A stretch of 64,000 nt of DNA. It comes from Roseivivax jejudonensis (GTDB lineage: Bacteria > Pseudomonadota > Alphaproteobacteria > Rhodobacterales > Rhodobacteraceae). Under the pieces are notes generated by a model, which searched no databases, was not told the DNA's origin, and was given only the letters and a program-made list of their open reading frames with translations. Below, in pieces: positions 33,197 to 41,052 of the stretch; the stretch's first letter is position 1; each line of letters starts with the position of its first letter. The DNA lies in assembly GCF_900172265.1 (NCBI RefSeq), contig NZ_FWFK01000004.1, forward strand, positions 495,884 to 559,883, read 5' to 3'. The translations under genes and the position numbers were made by a program.

Positions 33197-33895
33197 TCAG
33201 CCCTGGGTGGCGTTGGTCACGTCGACGGTGACGCCGGGGCCCATGGAGGAGGACAGCACGACCTTCTTCATGTAGGTGCCCTTGGCGCCGGCCGGCTTGG
33301 CCCTGGACACCGCATCGACGAAGGCGCGGACGTTTTCGGCAAGCTTGGCCTCGTCGAACGAGATCTTGCCGATGCCCGCGTGAACGACGCCGGCCTTCTC
33401 GGCCTTGAACTGCACCTGGCCGCCCTTGGCGTCCTTGACCGCCTGCGCGACGTCCATCGTCACCGTGCCGACCTTGGGGTTCGGCATCAGGTTGCGCGGG
33501 CCGAGGATCTTGCCCAGGCGACCGACGATCGGCATCATGTCCGGCGTCGCGATGCAGCGCTCGAACTCGATCTGGCCGTTCTGGATCGTTTCCATCAGGT
33601 CCTCGGCGCCGACGATGTCGGCCCCTGCCTCCGTCGCCTCTTCGGCCTTCGCCCCGCGGGCAAAGACGGCGACGCGGATCGTCTTGCCGGTGCCGTTCGG
33701 CAGGCCGACCACGCCGCGGACCATCTGGTCGGCGTGGCGCGGATCGACGCCGAGATTCATCGCGATCTCGAGCGTCTGGTCGAACTTGGTGTTGGCGTTG
33801 GCCTTGATGAGGCTCACCGCCTCCTCGACCGTGACCTCTTCCTTGCCGGCGAAGGCTTCGCGCGCGGCGCGCAGTCGTTTTCCGATCTTGCCCAT
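33197..33895 (-). CDS. rplA: 50S ribosomal protein L1
   Basis: A 232-residue ribosomal protein of the L1 stalk that also represses its own operon in many bacteria. [11 protein letters not shown] begins the protein; [20 protein letters not shown] near residue 47 and [20 protein letters not shown] near 125 are conserved L1 motifs. One base separates it from the rplK stop. It is followed by a terminator, not by rplJ-rplL. Confidence 0.98.
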   Translation of the reverse strand: MGKIGKRLRAAREAFAGKEEVTVEEAVSLIKANANTKFDQTLEIAMNLGVDPRHADQMVRGVVGLPNGTGKTIRVAVFARGAKAEEATEAGADIVGAEDLMETIQNGQIEFERCIATPDMMPIVGRLGKILGPRNLMPNPKVGTVTMDVAQAVKDAKGGQVQFKAEKAGVVHAGIGKISFDEAKLAENVRAFVDAVSRAKPAGAKGTYMKKVVLSSSMGPGVTVDVTNATQG

Positions 33896-33896
33896 G

Positions 33897-34346
33897 TCAC
33901 TTCACCTCGATGCCCATGGACTTCGCGGAGCCCAGAATGATCTTCATCGCGTCCTCGACGTCGTTCGCCGACAGGTCGCGCATCTTCGCCTCGGCGATCT
34001 CGCGCACCTGCTTGCGGGTCACGGTCGCGACGGTTTCACGGCCGGGCTTCTCGGCGCCGCGGGGACGGTTGCGCTTGCCCACGGGCTTCAGGCCCGCCGC
34101 CTTCTTGAGGTAGTAGGACGCCGGCGGCGTCTTGATCTCCATCGTGAAGGACTTGTCCTGATAGTACGTGATCAGGGTCGGGCACGGTGCGCCGGGCTCC
34201 ATCTCCTGCGTCTTGGCGTTGAACGCCTTGCAGAATTCCATGATGTTGATGCCGCGCTGACCGAGCGCGGGGCCGACGGGCGGCGAGGGGTTCGCCTTGC
34301 CTGCAGGGATCTGCAGCTTCATCTTGCCAGCGAGCTTCTTGGCCAT
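33897..34346 (-). CDS. rplK: 50S ribosomal protein L11
   Basis: A 149-residue ribosomal protein of the GTPase-associated centre. [20 protein letters not shown] near residue 11 and [15 protein letters not shown] follow in order, and the C-terminal rRNA-binding domain ends [23 protein letters not shown] lies before the ATG at 34346. In most bacteria it directly follows nusG; here 23.7 kb separate the two. Confidence 0.98.
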   Translation of the reverse strand: MAKKLAGKMKLQIPAGKANPSPPVGPALGQRGINIMEFCKAFNAKTQEMEPGAPCPTLITYYQDKSFTMEIKTPPASYYLKKAAGLKPVGKRNRPRGAEKPGRETVATVTRKQVREIAEAKMRDLSANDVEDAMKIILGSAKSMGIEVK

Positions 34347-34713
34347 CTGGCGTCTCCTTTCTTCAACGGCCGCGGGACGCGTCCCGGCAGCGTTCATGTT
34401 GCGTGGTCAGGTCCGGACGGCGCGCCGCCCTCGCCTCCCACGAAGAGTGCCGCGACGATGGGGCGATCGACGAATGCCGCAGGGAAGCGGCGGCCGAGGA
34501 TCACCGCAGGGATGCGGCAGATCGCGCGCATACACCCGAGCGCCCGCTGACGCAAGCCCGCCCTGCCCCACGCTTGCCCGGTGCCCGCCCGGTGCCGCGG
34601 CAGGCACGGCGCAATTCGACGGCGCAGCCGCGCAAAGCGGAACTCCACCTTTGCATTCGCGCCGAAGTTGCGGGATTGAACGGCGGGGTGCGAGTGCGAC
34701 GCGAGGTAGCGAC
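34347..34713. other. Gap between rplK and the polysaccharide cluster
   Basis: About 370 bases with no gene I can support. It must hold the rplK promoter (minus strand), since nusG is no longer upstream, and a plus-strand promoter for the first glycosyltransferase. No clear -35/-10 pair is visible. No remnant of nusG, a tRNA or an integrase is seen. Confidence 0.6.
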
Positions 34714-35847
34714 ATGATCGAAGAGCCCCGAATCGACATCCAGAACGGGCGGCGCGTCGCCATCGTGCATTACTGGCTCGTCGGCATGCGCGGCGGCGAG
34801 CGCGTGATCGAGGCGCTGTGCCGGATGTTTCCCGGGGCCGACCTGTTCACGCATGTCGCCGACCGGGCGGCGCTGTCGGACGCGCTCAACCGCCACCGGA
34901 TCGTCGAGACCCGGATCGGGCGGCTGCCGATGGCGCGCCGGTTCTACCAGAAGTACCTGCCGCTGATGCCGCGCGCGCTCGAGGAGCTGGACCTGTCGGG
35001 CTACGACCTCGTGATCTCGTCGGAATCGGGCCCGGCCAAGGGCGTGATCGCCCCGCCCGGCGCGCCGCACCTGTGCTATTGCCATTCGCCGATGCGCTAC
35101 CTGTGGGACCAGTACCACGTCTATCGCGGCGGCGCGGGGCGCCTGACGCGGGCGCTGATGCCGCGGCTGGCGCACGATCTGAGGCAATGGGACGTGACGA
35201 GCGCGGCGCGGGTCGACGGATTTGCCGCCAATTCGAGCTTCGTCGCCGAGCGGATCCGCAAGTACTGGCGCCGCGACGCCGACATCGTGCACCCGCCCGT
35301 CGCGGTCGACGATTTCGCGCCGGTCGCGCGCGGCGAGCTGGGCGATTTCTATCTCTGGGCCAGCGAGCTCGCCCCGTACAAGCGGCCCGACCTCGCGGTG
35401 GAGGCGTTCCGGCGGCTGGGCAAGCCGCTCGTCGTGATCGGCGGGCCCGACGCCACCGTGCGCGAGCTGCGCCGGGCGGCCGGGCCGCAGACGACGTTCC
35501 TCGGCAAGGTGCCGTTCGCGGAGCTGCGCGCGCGCATGGCGCGGTGCCGGGCACTGATATTTCCGGCCGAGGAGGATTTCGGCATCGTGCCCGTGGAGAT
35601 CATGGCCTCCGGCCGCCCGGTGATCGCGTATGGCCGGGGCGGCGCGCTCGACACCGTGGTGGACGGCGAGACCGGGCTGTTCTTTCCCGAGCAGAGCGTC
35701 GAGGCGCTGATCGACGCGGTCGAGCGGTTCGAGCGCTCGGAGCTGTCCAGCGCGGGGCCCGACGCCTGCGTCGCCCGCGCGCGCGGCTTTGCCGAGCCGG
35801 CGTTCCGCGCGGGGATCGCGCGGGCGCTGGCCGGGATCGGAGCGTGA
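34714..35847 (+). CDS. Glycosyltransferase family 4 (mannosyltransferase WbaZ-like)
   Basis: A 377-residue retaining GT-B glycosyltransferase. The N-terminal acceptor domain has IVHYWLVGMRGGERVIEALC near residue 12 and CYCHSPMRYLWDQYHVYRG near 122. The C-terminal donor domain has YLWASELAPYKRPDLAVEAF near 213 and EDFGIVPVEIMASGRPVIAY near 287, where GT4 enzymes bind the nucleotide sugar. The family often uses GDP-mannose, which the manC/manB pair at the far end of this cluster would supply. GAGGT lies ahead of the ATG. First gene of the cluster. Confidence 0.9.
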   Translation: MIEEPRIDIQNGRRVAIVHYWLVGMRGGERVIEALCRMFPGADLFTHVADRAALSDALNRHRIVETRIGRLPMARRFYQKYLPLMPRALEELDLSGYDLVISSESGPAKGVIAPPGAPHLCYCHSPMRYLWDQYHVYRGGAGRLTRALMPRLAHDLRQWDVTSAARVDGFAANSSFVAERIRKYWRRDADIVHPPVAVDDFAPVARGELGDFYLWASELAPYKRPDLAVEAFRRLGKPLVVIGGPDATVRELRRAAGPQTTFLGKVPFAELRARMARCRALIFPAEEDFGIVPVEIMASGRPVIAYGRGGALDTVVDGETGLFFPEQSVEALIDAVERFERSELSSAGPDACVARARGFAEPAFRAGIARALAGIGA

Positions 35848-35976
35848 CCCCGGCAGACATTGCAGGAGCGCGGGCGCTCAGTGGTTCGTGACGCCCGTTC
35901 GCGTCTTCGGCGATTGGCAGCGGCGGGCATGCGCGGTAGGCTTGTCACGGGTGTGCAGGACCAGCAGGGGATGGTC

Positions 35977-36234
35977 ATGACCGAGCTTCATCGCGCGGCG
36001 TCTCGGGACGTGGGCGCGCAGGATGCGGGCGAGAACGACGCGCGCGGGCCGCGAAAGCGCCGGCCGCTGGCGCTGGCCGCGGCGGTTCTGGCCGCGCCGC
36101 TGGCGCTGGCGTTCTGCGCCTATCTCGGGTGGACGGGCATGTCGCTGGTGCTGCTGCCGCTGGTCTACATCGCGGCGGGCGCGGGCCTGACCCTCGTCAT
36201 CGCCGGCGTGCTTTGGGCGTTTTCCGCCGCCTGA
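35977..36234 (+). CDS. Small two-helix membrane protein, cluster copy 1
   Basis: An 85-residue protein with a hydrophilic first third (basic GPRKRRP just before the membrane) and two hydrophobic segments (residues ~35-55 and 57-82) containing PLALAFCAYLGW and VLLPLVYIAAGAGL. AGGGGA five bases before ATG 35977 fits as ribosome-binding site. It resembles the 83-residue protein at 54671 in size, topology and pattern (LA.PLAL, then P..Y...GA.L). The family is not recognised; a role beside the polysaccharide machinery is inferred from position only. Confidence 0.6.
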   Translation: MTELHRAASRDVGAQDAGENDARGPRKRRPLALAAAVLAAPLALAFCAYLGWTGMSLVLLPLVYIAAGAGLTLVIAGVLWAFSAA

Positions 36235-36265
36235 TCCGCGCCCGCAGCCTCATTTTCAGACATTG

Positions 36266-36270
36266 TTAAC
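36266..36270. promoter_or_regulatory. TTAAC half-site upstream of the Wzc-like gene
   Basis: TTAAC at 111 bases before the start codon. TTAAC is a CtrA half-site, and TTAA is rare in this GC-rich DNA. Four other TTAA elements lie upstream of units in this cluster. Alone it is weak evidence. Confidence 0.25.
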
Positions 36271-36380
36271 GACCTGCCGGTAGATCTTCGCTGATCGCAC
36301 GCAGCGCGGGATTTCTGCGTTGCGGCACAACCCAACGACGTGCAGACTTCCTGTGCGATCACCTCTGGGGAAGTACGCCA

Positions 36381-38615
36381 GTGCAGATGTCCGACGGGGG
36401 CCTTCCGTTTCAGAACGCCTGGCCCGTAGCCAGCACGGAGGATGACCGGATCGAGCTTCGGTCGCTCTTCCTGCTGATCTGGCGTCGGAAATCCGCGATC
36501 CTGGCCGTGTCGCTGGCCGGCATGATCGTGGCCTTCGCGCTGGTGAGCCAGGTGACCCCGCGCTACAGCGCGGCGGCGCGGGTGATGCTCGACCCCCGGA
36601 CGGTGCAGGTCCTCGACTCCGACGACGTGGTGTCGAACCTCACGCTGAGCACCGCGGTGCTCGACACCGAATCCGCGATGCTGCGGTCCACCTCCCTGCT
36701 GGAGCGGGTGATCGCCGGGATGGAGCCCGCGGCACTGACGCGCTTCGACCCGGCGAACCAATCGCCCGGCCTGATCGACGAGGCGAAGGACGCCGTGGCC
36801 GGCGCGCTGTCGGCGCTGATGGCGGCGGTCGGGCTGGACCGCGCGGCGGCCGGGGCGCCGGCCCGCCCGCAGCTCGACCCCGAGACCGAGCGGCTGCGCC
36901 GCCTGACGGGCGAGCTCAAGCGCAACTTGCGGGTCTGGCGCGAGGGCGAATCCTACATGATCACGGTCGCCGTCACGACGCAGGACCCGGCGCTGTCGGC
37001 GGCCTTCGCCAACGGCATAACCGAGGCCTACATCGCCGGCCAGATCGAGCAGCGCGGCGCGACGGTGCGTGGCGCCACCGATTTCCTGACCGGCCGGGTC
37101 GCGGAGATGCGCGGCGCGCTGGAAGAGGCCGAGGCGGCGATCGAGACCTTCCGCAGCGGGCAACTCGCCGAGAGCGGCGTGTCGCTGGAAACGCTGGAGC
37201 AGCAGCTTCTCGACCTCAACAGCCAGCTCGCGCTCGCGCGGGCCGACCTCGCCTCGGCGCAGTCGCGCTACGACCGGATCGCGTCGGTCATCTCGACCGA
37301 CGGGATCGAGGTCGCGGCCGAGCTTCTGTCGTCACCGCTGGTGATCTCGCTGCGCGAGGACCTGCTGGAGCTGCGTCGCGAGGATGCCGATCTCGCCACG
37401 GCGCTCGGGCCCGAACATCCCGACCGGCAGCGCCTGCGCGCCTCGATCGGGCTGGTGTCGGACGACCTCGCGGCGGAGGTGCGCAAGATCGTGGCGACGC
37501 TGCGCAACGATGCCGAAGTGGCCGAGATCCGGGTGCAGTCGCTGCGCGACAGCCTCGGCGAGATCGAGACACGGCTGATCGAGATGTCGCGCGACACGCT
37601 CGCCCTGCGCCAGCTGGAGCGCGAGGCCGAGGCGGTGCGCACCAACTACGCCGCCGTGCTCGACCGCCTGAACGAGACCCGGTCGGTCGAGGAACTGCAG
37701 CGCGCCGATGCCCGGATCGTGGAGCGGGCCTATCCGCCGATCCAGCCGTCGGAGCCGCGGCTGATGCTGTTCACCGCGCTCGGCGGCAGCGTCGGTTTCA
37801 TGGCCGGGCTGGTGCTCGTGTTCGTGCTGGCGATGAGCACCGTCGGCTTCCGCGGCAGCGGCCAGATCGAGCAGGCCACCGGGCTGCCCGTTGTGGCGTC
37901 CCTGCCGCGGCGGCGCTGGCGCACGGTCAAGGGCATGCTGCGCGCGCTGCACGCCGATCCCTACCAGGCCTTCGCCGAGCGGCTGCGCGCGCTTCGCACG
38001 ACGCTGAAGCTTCATGCCGAGGGCCGCGCGATCCGCACGATCGCCGTGACCTCCGCCGTGCCGACCGAGGGCAAGACGACCACGGCGGCGGCGCTGGCCT
38101 GCATCGAGGCGATGGCCGGGCGCCGCTGCATCGTGCTCGACCTCGACACGCGGCGGTCGGTCCTCGCGCGCGAGTTCCGCTACGCGCCGCCGGGCGGGGA
38201 CCTCGCCGACGTGCTGGCGGGGCACGCCCCGCTGCAGGACGCGATCAGCCCCGTGCCGGGCGAGAACTTCGATCTGCTGACCGTGCGCGCGCCGGCGCCG
38301 CAGCTTCTGGAGCAGGTGGGGCTCGCGCGGCTGAAGTCGGTGCTCGCGGTGCTGCGCGACAGCTACGACACGGTCATCATCGACACCCCGCCGGTGTTCC
38401 TCGTGGCCGACGCTCTGGCGATCGCGACGGTGGCCGACACGGTGCTGATGGCCGTCAAGGAAAGCAGCACGCGCCGCCGCGCGGTGACCGAGAGCGCGCA
38501 GCAGCTCGTCGAGGTCGGCGCGCGGTCGGTCGCGCTGGTGATGACGATGGTCGATCCGCAGGAGCAGAAGGACACCTATGGCATCTCGACGGACGTGTCG
38601 TATGCGCCGCGCTAG
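36381..38615 (+). CDS. Wzc-like polysaccharide co-polymerase/tyrosine autokinase
   Basis: A 744-residue inner-membrane protein. The N-terminal Wzz domain runs from a first helix (SILAV..., residues ~32-52) through a long periplasmic coiled-coil region to a second helix near residues 462-485. The cytoplasmic kinase domain has Walker A SAVPTEGKTTT (residues ~557-567), Walker A' CIVLDLDTRR and Walker B DTVIIDTPP near 670. The C-terminus has only two tyrosines (Y733 and Y741), a much reduced version of the tyrosine cluster autophosphorylated in BY-kinases. It would set chain length and link the polymerase to the exporter. The start is taken as GTG 36381 (GGGGAAG eight bases upstream); ATG 36387 is the alternative. 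Confidence 0.92.
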   Translation: MQMSDGGLPFQNAWPVASTEDDRIELRSLFLLIWRRKSAILAVSLAGMIVAFALVSQVTPRYSAAARVMLDPRTVQVLDSDDVVSNLTLSTAVLDTESAMLRSTSLLERVIAGMEPAALTRFDPANQSPGLIDEAKDAVAGALSALMAAVGLDRAAAGAPARPQLDPETERLRRLTGELKRNLRVWREGESYMITVAVTTQDPALSAAFANGITEAYIAGQIEQRGATVRGATDFLTGRVAEMRGALEEAEAAIETFRSGQLAESGVSLETLEQQLLDLNSQLALARADLASAQSRYDRIASVISTDGIEVAAELLSSPLVISLREDLLELRREDADLATALGPEHPDRQRLRASIGLVSDDLAAEVRKIVATLRNDAEVAEIRVQSLRDSLGEIETRLIEMSRDTLALRQLEREAEAVRTNYAAVLDRLNETRSVEELQRADARIVERAYPPIQPSEPRLMLFTALGGSVGFMAGLVLVFVLAMSTVGFRGSGQIEQATGLPVVASLPRRRWRTVKGMLRALHADPYQAFAERLRALRTTLKLHAEGRAIRTIAVTSAVPTEGKTTTAAALACIEAMAGRRCIVLDLDTRRSVLAREFRYAPPGGDLADVLAGHAPLQDAISPVPGENFDLLTVRAPAPQLLEQVGLARLKSVLAVLRDSYDTVIIDTPPVFLVADALAIATVADTVLMAVKESSTRRRAVTESAQQLVEVGARSVALVMTMVDPQEQKDTYGISTDVSYAPR

Positions 38616-39825
38616 CCGCGCCGCGCTGGTGGCGGGCGCCGCGCTGATCGCCGGGGCGGCCGCCGCGCAGGAGGACGGCGCGACGCGCTACCGGCTCGTG
38701 GCCGGCGACACGCTCGCGGTCGATTACGTGGGTGCGGACGACACGATCGCCGCGCCCGTCGACATGGACGGCGACGTGCGCCTGCCGGACGTGGGCGGCG
38801 TGCCGGTGGCGGGGCTCACGCTCGACGAGGCCGAGCGCAGGATCGTCGCGGCGATCACCGAGGCGGGGCTGTTCGTCGATCCGCGCGCGAGCCTGAGCGT
38901 GGAGAGCTACGCGCCCATCGTGGTGAGCGGCGATGTCGGCGCGCCGGGCCGCCACGAGTTCATCCCGGGGATGACCGTGGCCACGGCGCTCGGCCTGTCG
39001 GGCGGCGCCGAGGCCGGCGGCGTCGGGCGCTACGAGATCGAGCGCGCGCGCGCCGAGGCGGCCGCCGGCCTGCGTGCCGCGAACCTCGAGATCGCGGCGC
39101 AGGTGGTGGAGATCGCCCGGCTGTCGGCGATGCGCGACGACGTCGGGACGGTGACGCTGGCATCGGACGCGCGGGCCCGGATCCCGGCGCCGGACCGCGT
39201 GGACCTGCGCCGCCTGCTGTCTGGGGCGGACGCGCTTCTCGGCAACGACCGGGCCCGGCGGGCGGAACTCCTGGACTTCTGGGAGGACGAGATCCGCACG
39301 ATCGAGGCGCAGCAGGCGCTGTTCGACGAGCGCATCCTCGTGCAGCGCGACACCGCCGCGCGCGTGGCGGACGAGCTGGAGACCGCGCGGCAGCTGCAGG
39401 CGCGCGGGCTGCAGACGGCGGCGCGGATGAGCGCGGCGGAACAGCGCGACGCCGACGCGCAGAGCCGCGTCCTCGAACTCGAAAGCGCGCGGATCGCGGC
39501 GGCGCGGGCGATCTCGAGCGCGCAGCGCGAACGCAGCCAGTTCCTGCGCAGCTGGCACGACACCGCGCTCAGCGGTCTCAACGCGGCGCGCGTCGCGCTC
39601 GATGCCGCGGAGCTGCAATACGCGCGCTACCTCGAGCTGCAGGCGCTTCTGTCGGATGGCGGGATCGGCGCGCTCCTGACCTCCGACATCGTGGAGGTGC
39701 GGTTCGAGATCCGGTCCTCGCGCGACGGGCGGCCGGCGCCCGACGCGGTGGATGCCGACACGCGGGTGCTGCCCGGCGATACGCTCCTCGTCGACGTGGA
39801 GCTCGCGACCGTGTCGGGCGGCTGA
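38602..39825 (+). CDS. Polysaccharide export protein, Wza-like (OPX family)
   Basis: A 407-residue periplasmic/outer-membrane protein. A signal peptide (AALVAGAALIAGAAAAQ) is followed by the Poly_export domain (YRLVAGDTLAVDYVGADDT, then RLPDVGGVPVAGLTLDEAE) and an SLBB-like segment (VVSGDVGAPGRHEFIPGMTV). The remainder is a long coiled coil with KpsD/GumB-like character. It has no lipobox Cys, unlike E. coli Wza, so it is not a lipoprotein. It starts inside the end of the Wzc-like gene (14-base overlap, ATG 38602; an ATG at 38578 is also possible), so the two are coupled. Confidence 0.88.
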   Translation: MRRASRAALVAGAALIAGAAAAQEDGATRYRLVAGDTLAVDYVGADDTIAAPVDMDGDVRLPDVGGVPVAGLTLDEAERRIVAAITEAGLFVDPRASLSVESYAPIVVSGDVGAPGRHEFIPGMTVATALGLSGGAEAGGVGRYEIERARAEAAAGLRAANLEIAAQVVEIARLSAMRDDVGTVTLASDARARIPAPDRVDLRRLLSGADALLGNDRARRAELLDFWEDEIRTIEAQQALFDERILVQRDTAARVADELETARQLQARGLQTAARMSAAEQRDADAQSRVLELESARIAAARAISSAQRERSQFLRSWHDTALSGLNAARVALDAAELQYARYLELQALLSDGGIGALLTSDIVEVRFEIRSSRDGRPAPDAVDADTRVLPGDTLLVDVELATVSGG

Positions 39826-39835
39826 GGCCGGCGCG

Positions 39836-40501
39836 TCAGCGTCCCGTCGCGTTGAGGACCGCGCCGATCGTGCGCCACAGGATCGCGATGTCCATCAGCA
39901 AGGTGCGTGACGAGGAATACTCCACGTCGAGCCGGACACGCGCGTCGTAGTCGACGTCGTTGCGGCCGGAGACCTGCCAGAGCCCGGTGATGCCCGGCCG
40001 GCCGCTCAGGTAGCACCATTCGTAGCCGCGGTAGCGCGCCATCTCGACGGCGGTCACCGGCCGCGGCCCGACAAAGCTCATCTCTCCGCGCAGGACGTTC
40101 ACGATCTGCGGCAGCTCGTCGAGGCTGGTCTCGCGCAGGATCCGGCCGAGCCGGGTGATGCGCGGATCCGCGGCAAGCTTGAAGCTGGCCGCCCATTCGC
40201 GGGCGGCCGCCGGGTCCGCGGCGAGATGCGCAGCGAGCACGGCCTCGGCGTCGGGCACCATCGTGCGGATCTTCCAGCAGCGGAACGCGCGCCCGTGCCG
40301 TCCGATCCGGGCGTGGCCGAAGAAGCCGGGCCCGCCGCCGGCGCGGGTCGCGAGGTAGAGCACGAGGATGATCGGCGCGAGCATCGGCAGGAGCAGGAGC
40401 GCGACGGACAGGTCGAACCCGCGCTTGGCCGCGCGCCCGAGCAGATCGTCCTGGGCAAAGCGGTCGACCCGCCCCGGAATCCGGTCTTCTGTGTGTCGCA
40501 T
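39836..40501 (-). CDS. Initiating sugar-phosphate transferase (WbaP/WcaJ C-terminal type)
   Basis: Transfers a sugar phosphate to undecaprenyl phosphate, starting each repeat unit. The 221-residue form lacks the N-terminal helices of WbaP and has one reentrant membrane helix (FDLSVALLLLPMLAPIILVL near residue 29). Motifs are KIRTMVPDAE near 77, SLDELPQIVNVLRGEMSFVG near 125, GPRPV and RPGITGLWQVSGR near 169. GGAG lies nine bases ahead of ATG 40501. It is on the minus strand, convergent with the Wza-like gene (10 bases), and divergent from the spike pair. Confidence 0.93.
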   Translation of the reverse strand: MRHTEDRIPGRVDRFAQDDLLGRAAKRGFDLSVALLLLPMLAPIILVLYLATRAGGGPGFFGHARIGRHGRAFRCWKIRTMVPDAEAVLAAHLAADPAAAREWAASFKLAADPRITRLGRILRETSLDELPQIVNVLRGEMSFVGPRPVTAVEMARYRGYEWCYLSGRPGITGLWQVSGRNDVDYDARVRLDVEYSSSRTLLMDIAILWRTIGAVLNATGR

Positions 40502-40726
40502 GGGAAGGCTCCGGGAGTCGGCCGCGGCGCGCACGCGCGTCGTTTCAGGTTGTGGCGTAGTCCGACTATGCAACCAAAACACGACGTATCGACGGCTTTC
40601 GGCCGTCGCGCCCGGAAATGCGCGGAAACTGACCAATCCGGCGGCAGCGCCGGCGCGGGTGCCGCCCTGAGAGGCAGCGTCGGAGCGGCGCGCAACGGCG
40701 TCCGCGCGCGCCGCGCTGGCGAGGCG

Positions 40727-40733
40727 TTAACCA
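40727..40733 (+). promoter_or_regulatory. CtrA-type half-site upstream of the spike genes
   Basis: TTAACCA, 59 bases before the spike-base start, matches seven of the eight bases of the CtrA half-site TTAACCAT. Inferred only. Confidence 0.35.
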
Positions 40734-40791
40734 AGGGCGCCTAGGGTCGCCCCGAGTGTTCACCTGACGTCCGGCCACACGGGAGACCCCC

Positions 40792-41052
40792 ATGAGCGAT
40801 CGTTTCCAGTCCTACGTTTCGGGCCTCGAAAGCCCGGCGACCGATCTCCTCGAGATCTTTCCCAGCGACGACAGCGACCTGCCGCACGCCGTGCGCGCGC
40901 TGAGCGTCGCGCAGTCCGGCAGCGTCCGGGTCGAGACCGTGGGCGGCAGCGTCGCGTCGGTCTTCGTCGCGGCGGGGGCGGTCATGCCGGTCCGGGTGCG
41001 GCGCGTGTTCGCCACCGGGACCGATGCGCTCGGCATCACCGGGCTGATCTGA
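40792..41052 (+). CDS. ghsA: GTA head-spike base protein (GhsA/Rcc01079-like)
   Basis: An 86-residue protein resembling the base of the head spike in the Rhodobacter capsulatus gene transfer agent. The sequence has the expected shape: DRFQSYVSGLESPA at the start, then HAVRALSVAQSGSVRVETVG near residue 32 and a C-terminal RRVFATGTDALGITGLI. No signal peptide. It ends on the A of the next gene's ATG (TGATG, one-base overlap), so base and fibre are translated together. Known spike genes lie outside the main GTA block in R. capsulatus, and no other GTA genes are in this window. Recognition is from memory of the family; a profile search would settle it. Confidence 0.72.
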   Translation: MSDRFQSYVSGLESPATDLLEIFPSDDSDLPHAVRALSVAQSGSVRVETVGGSVASVFVAAGAVMPVRVRRVFATGTDALGITGLI

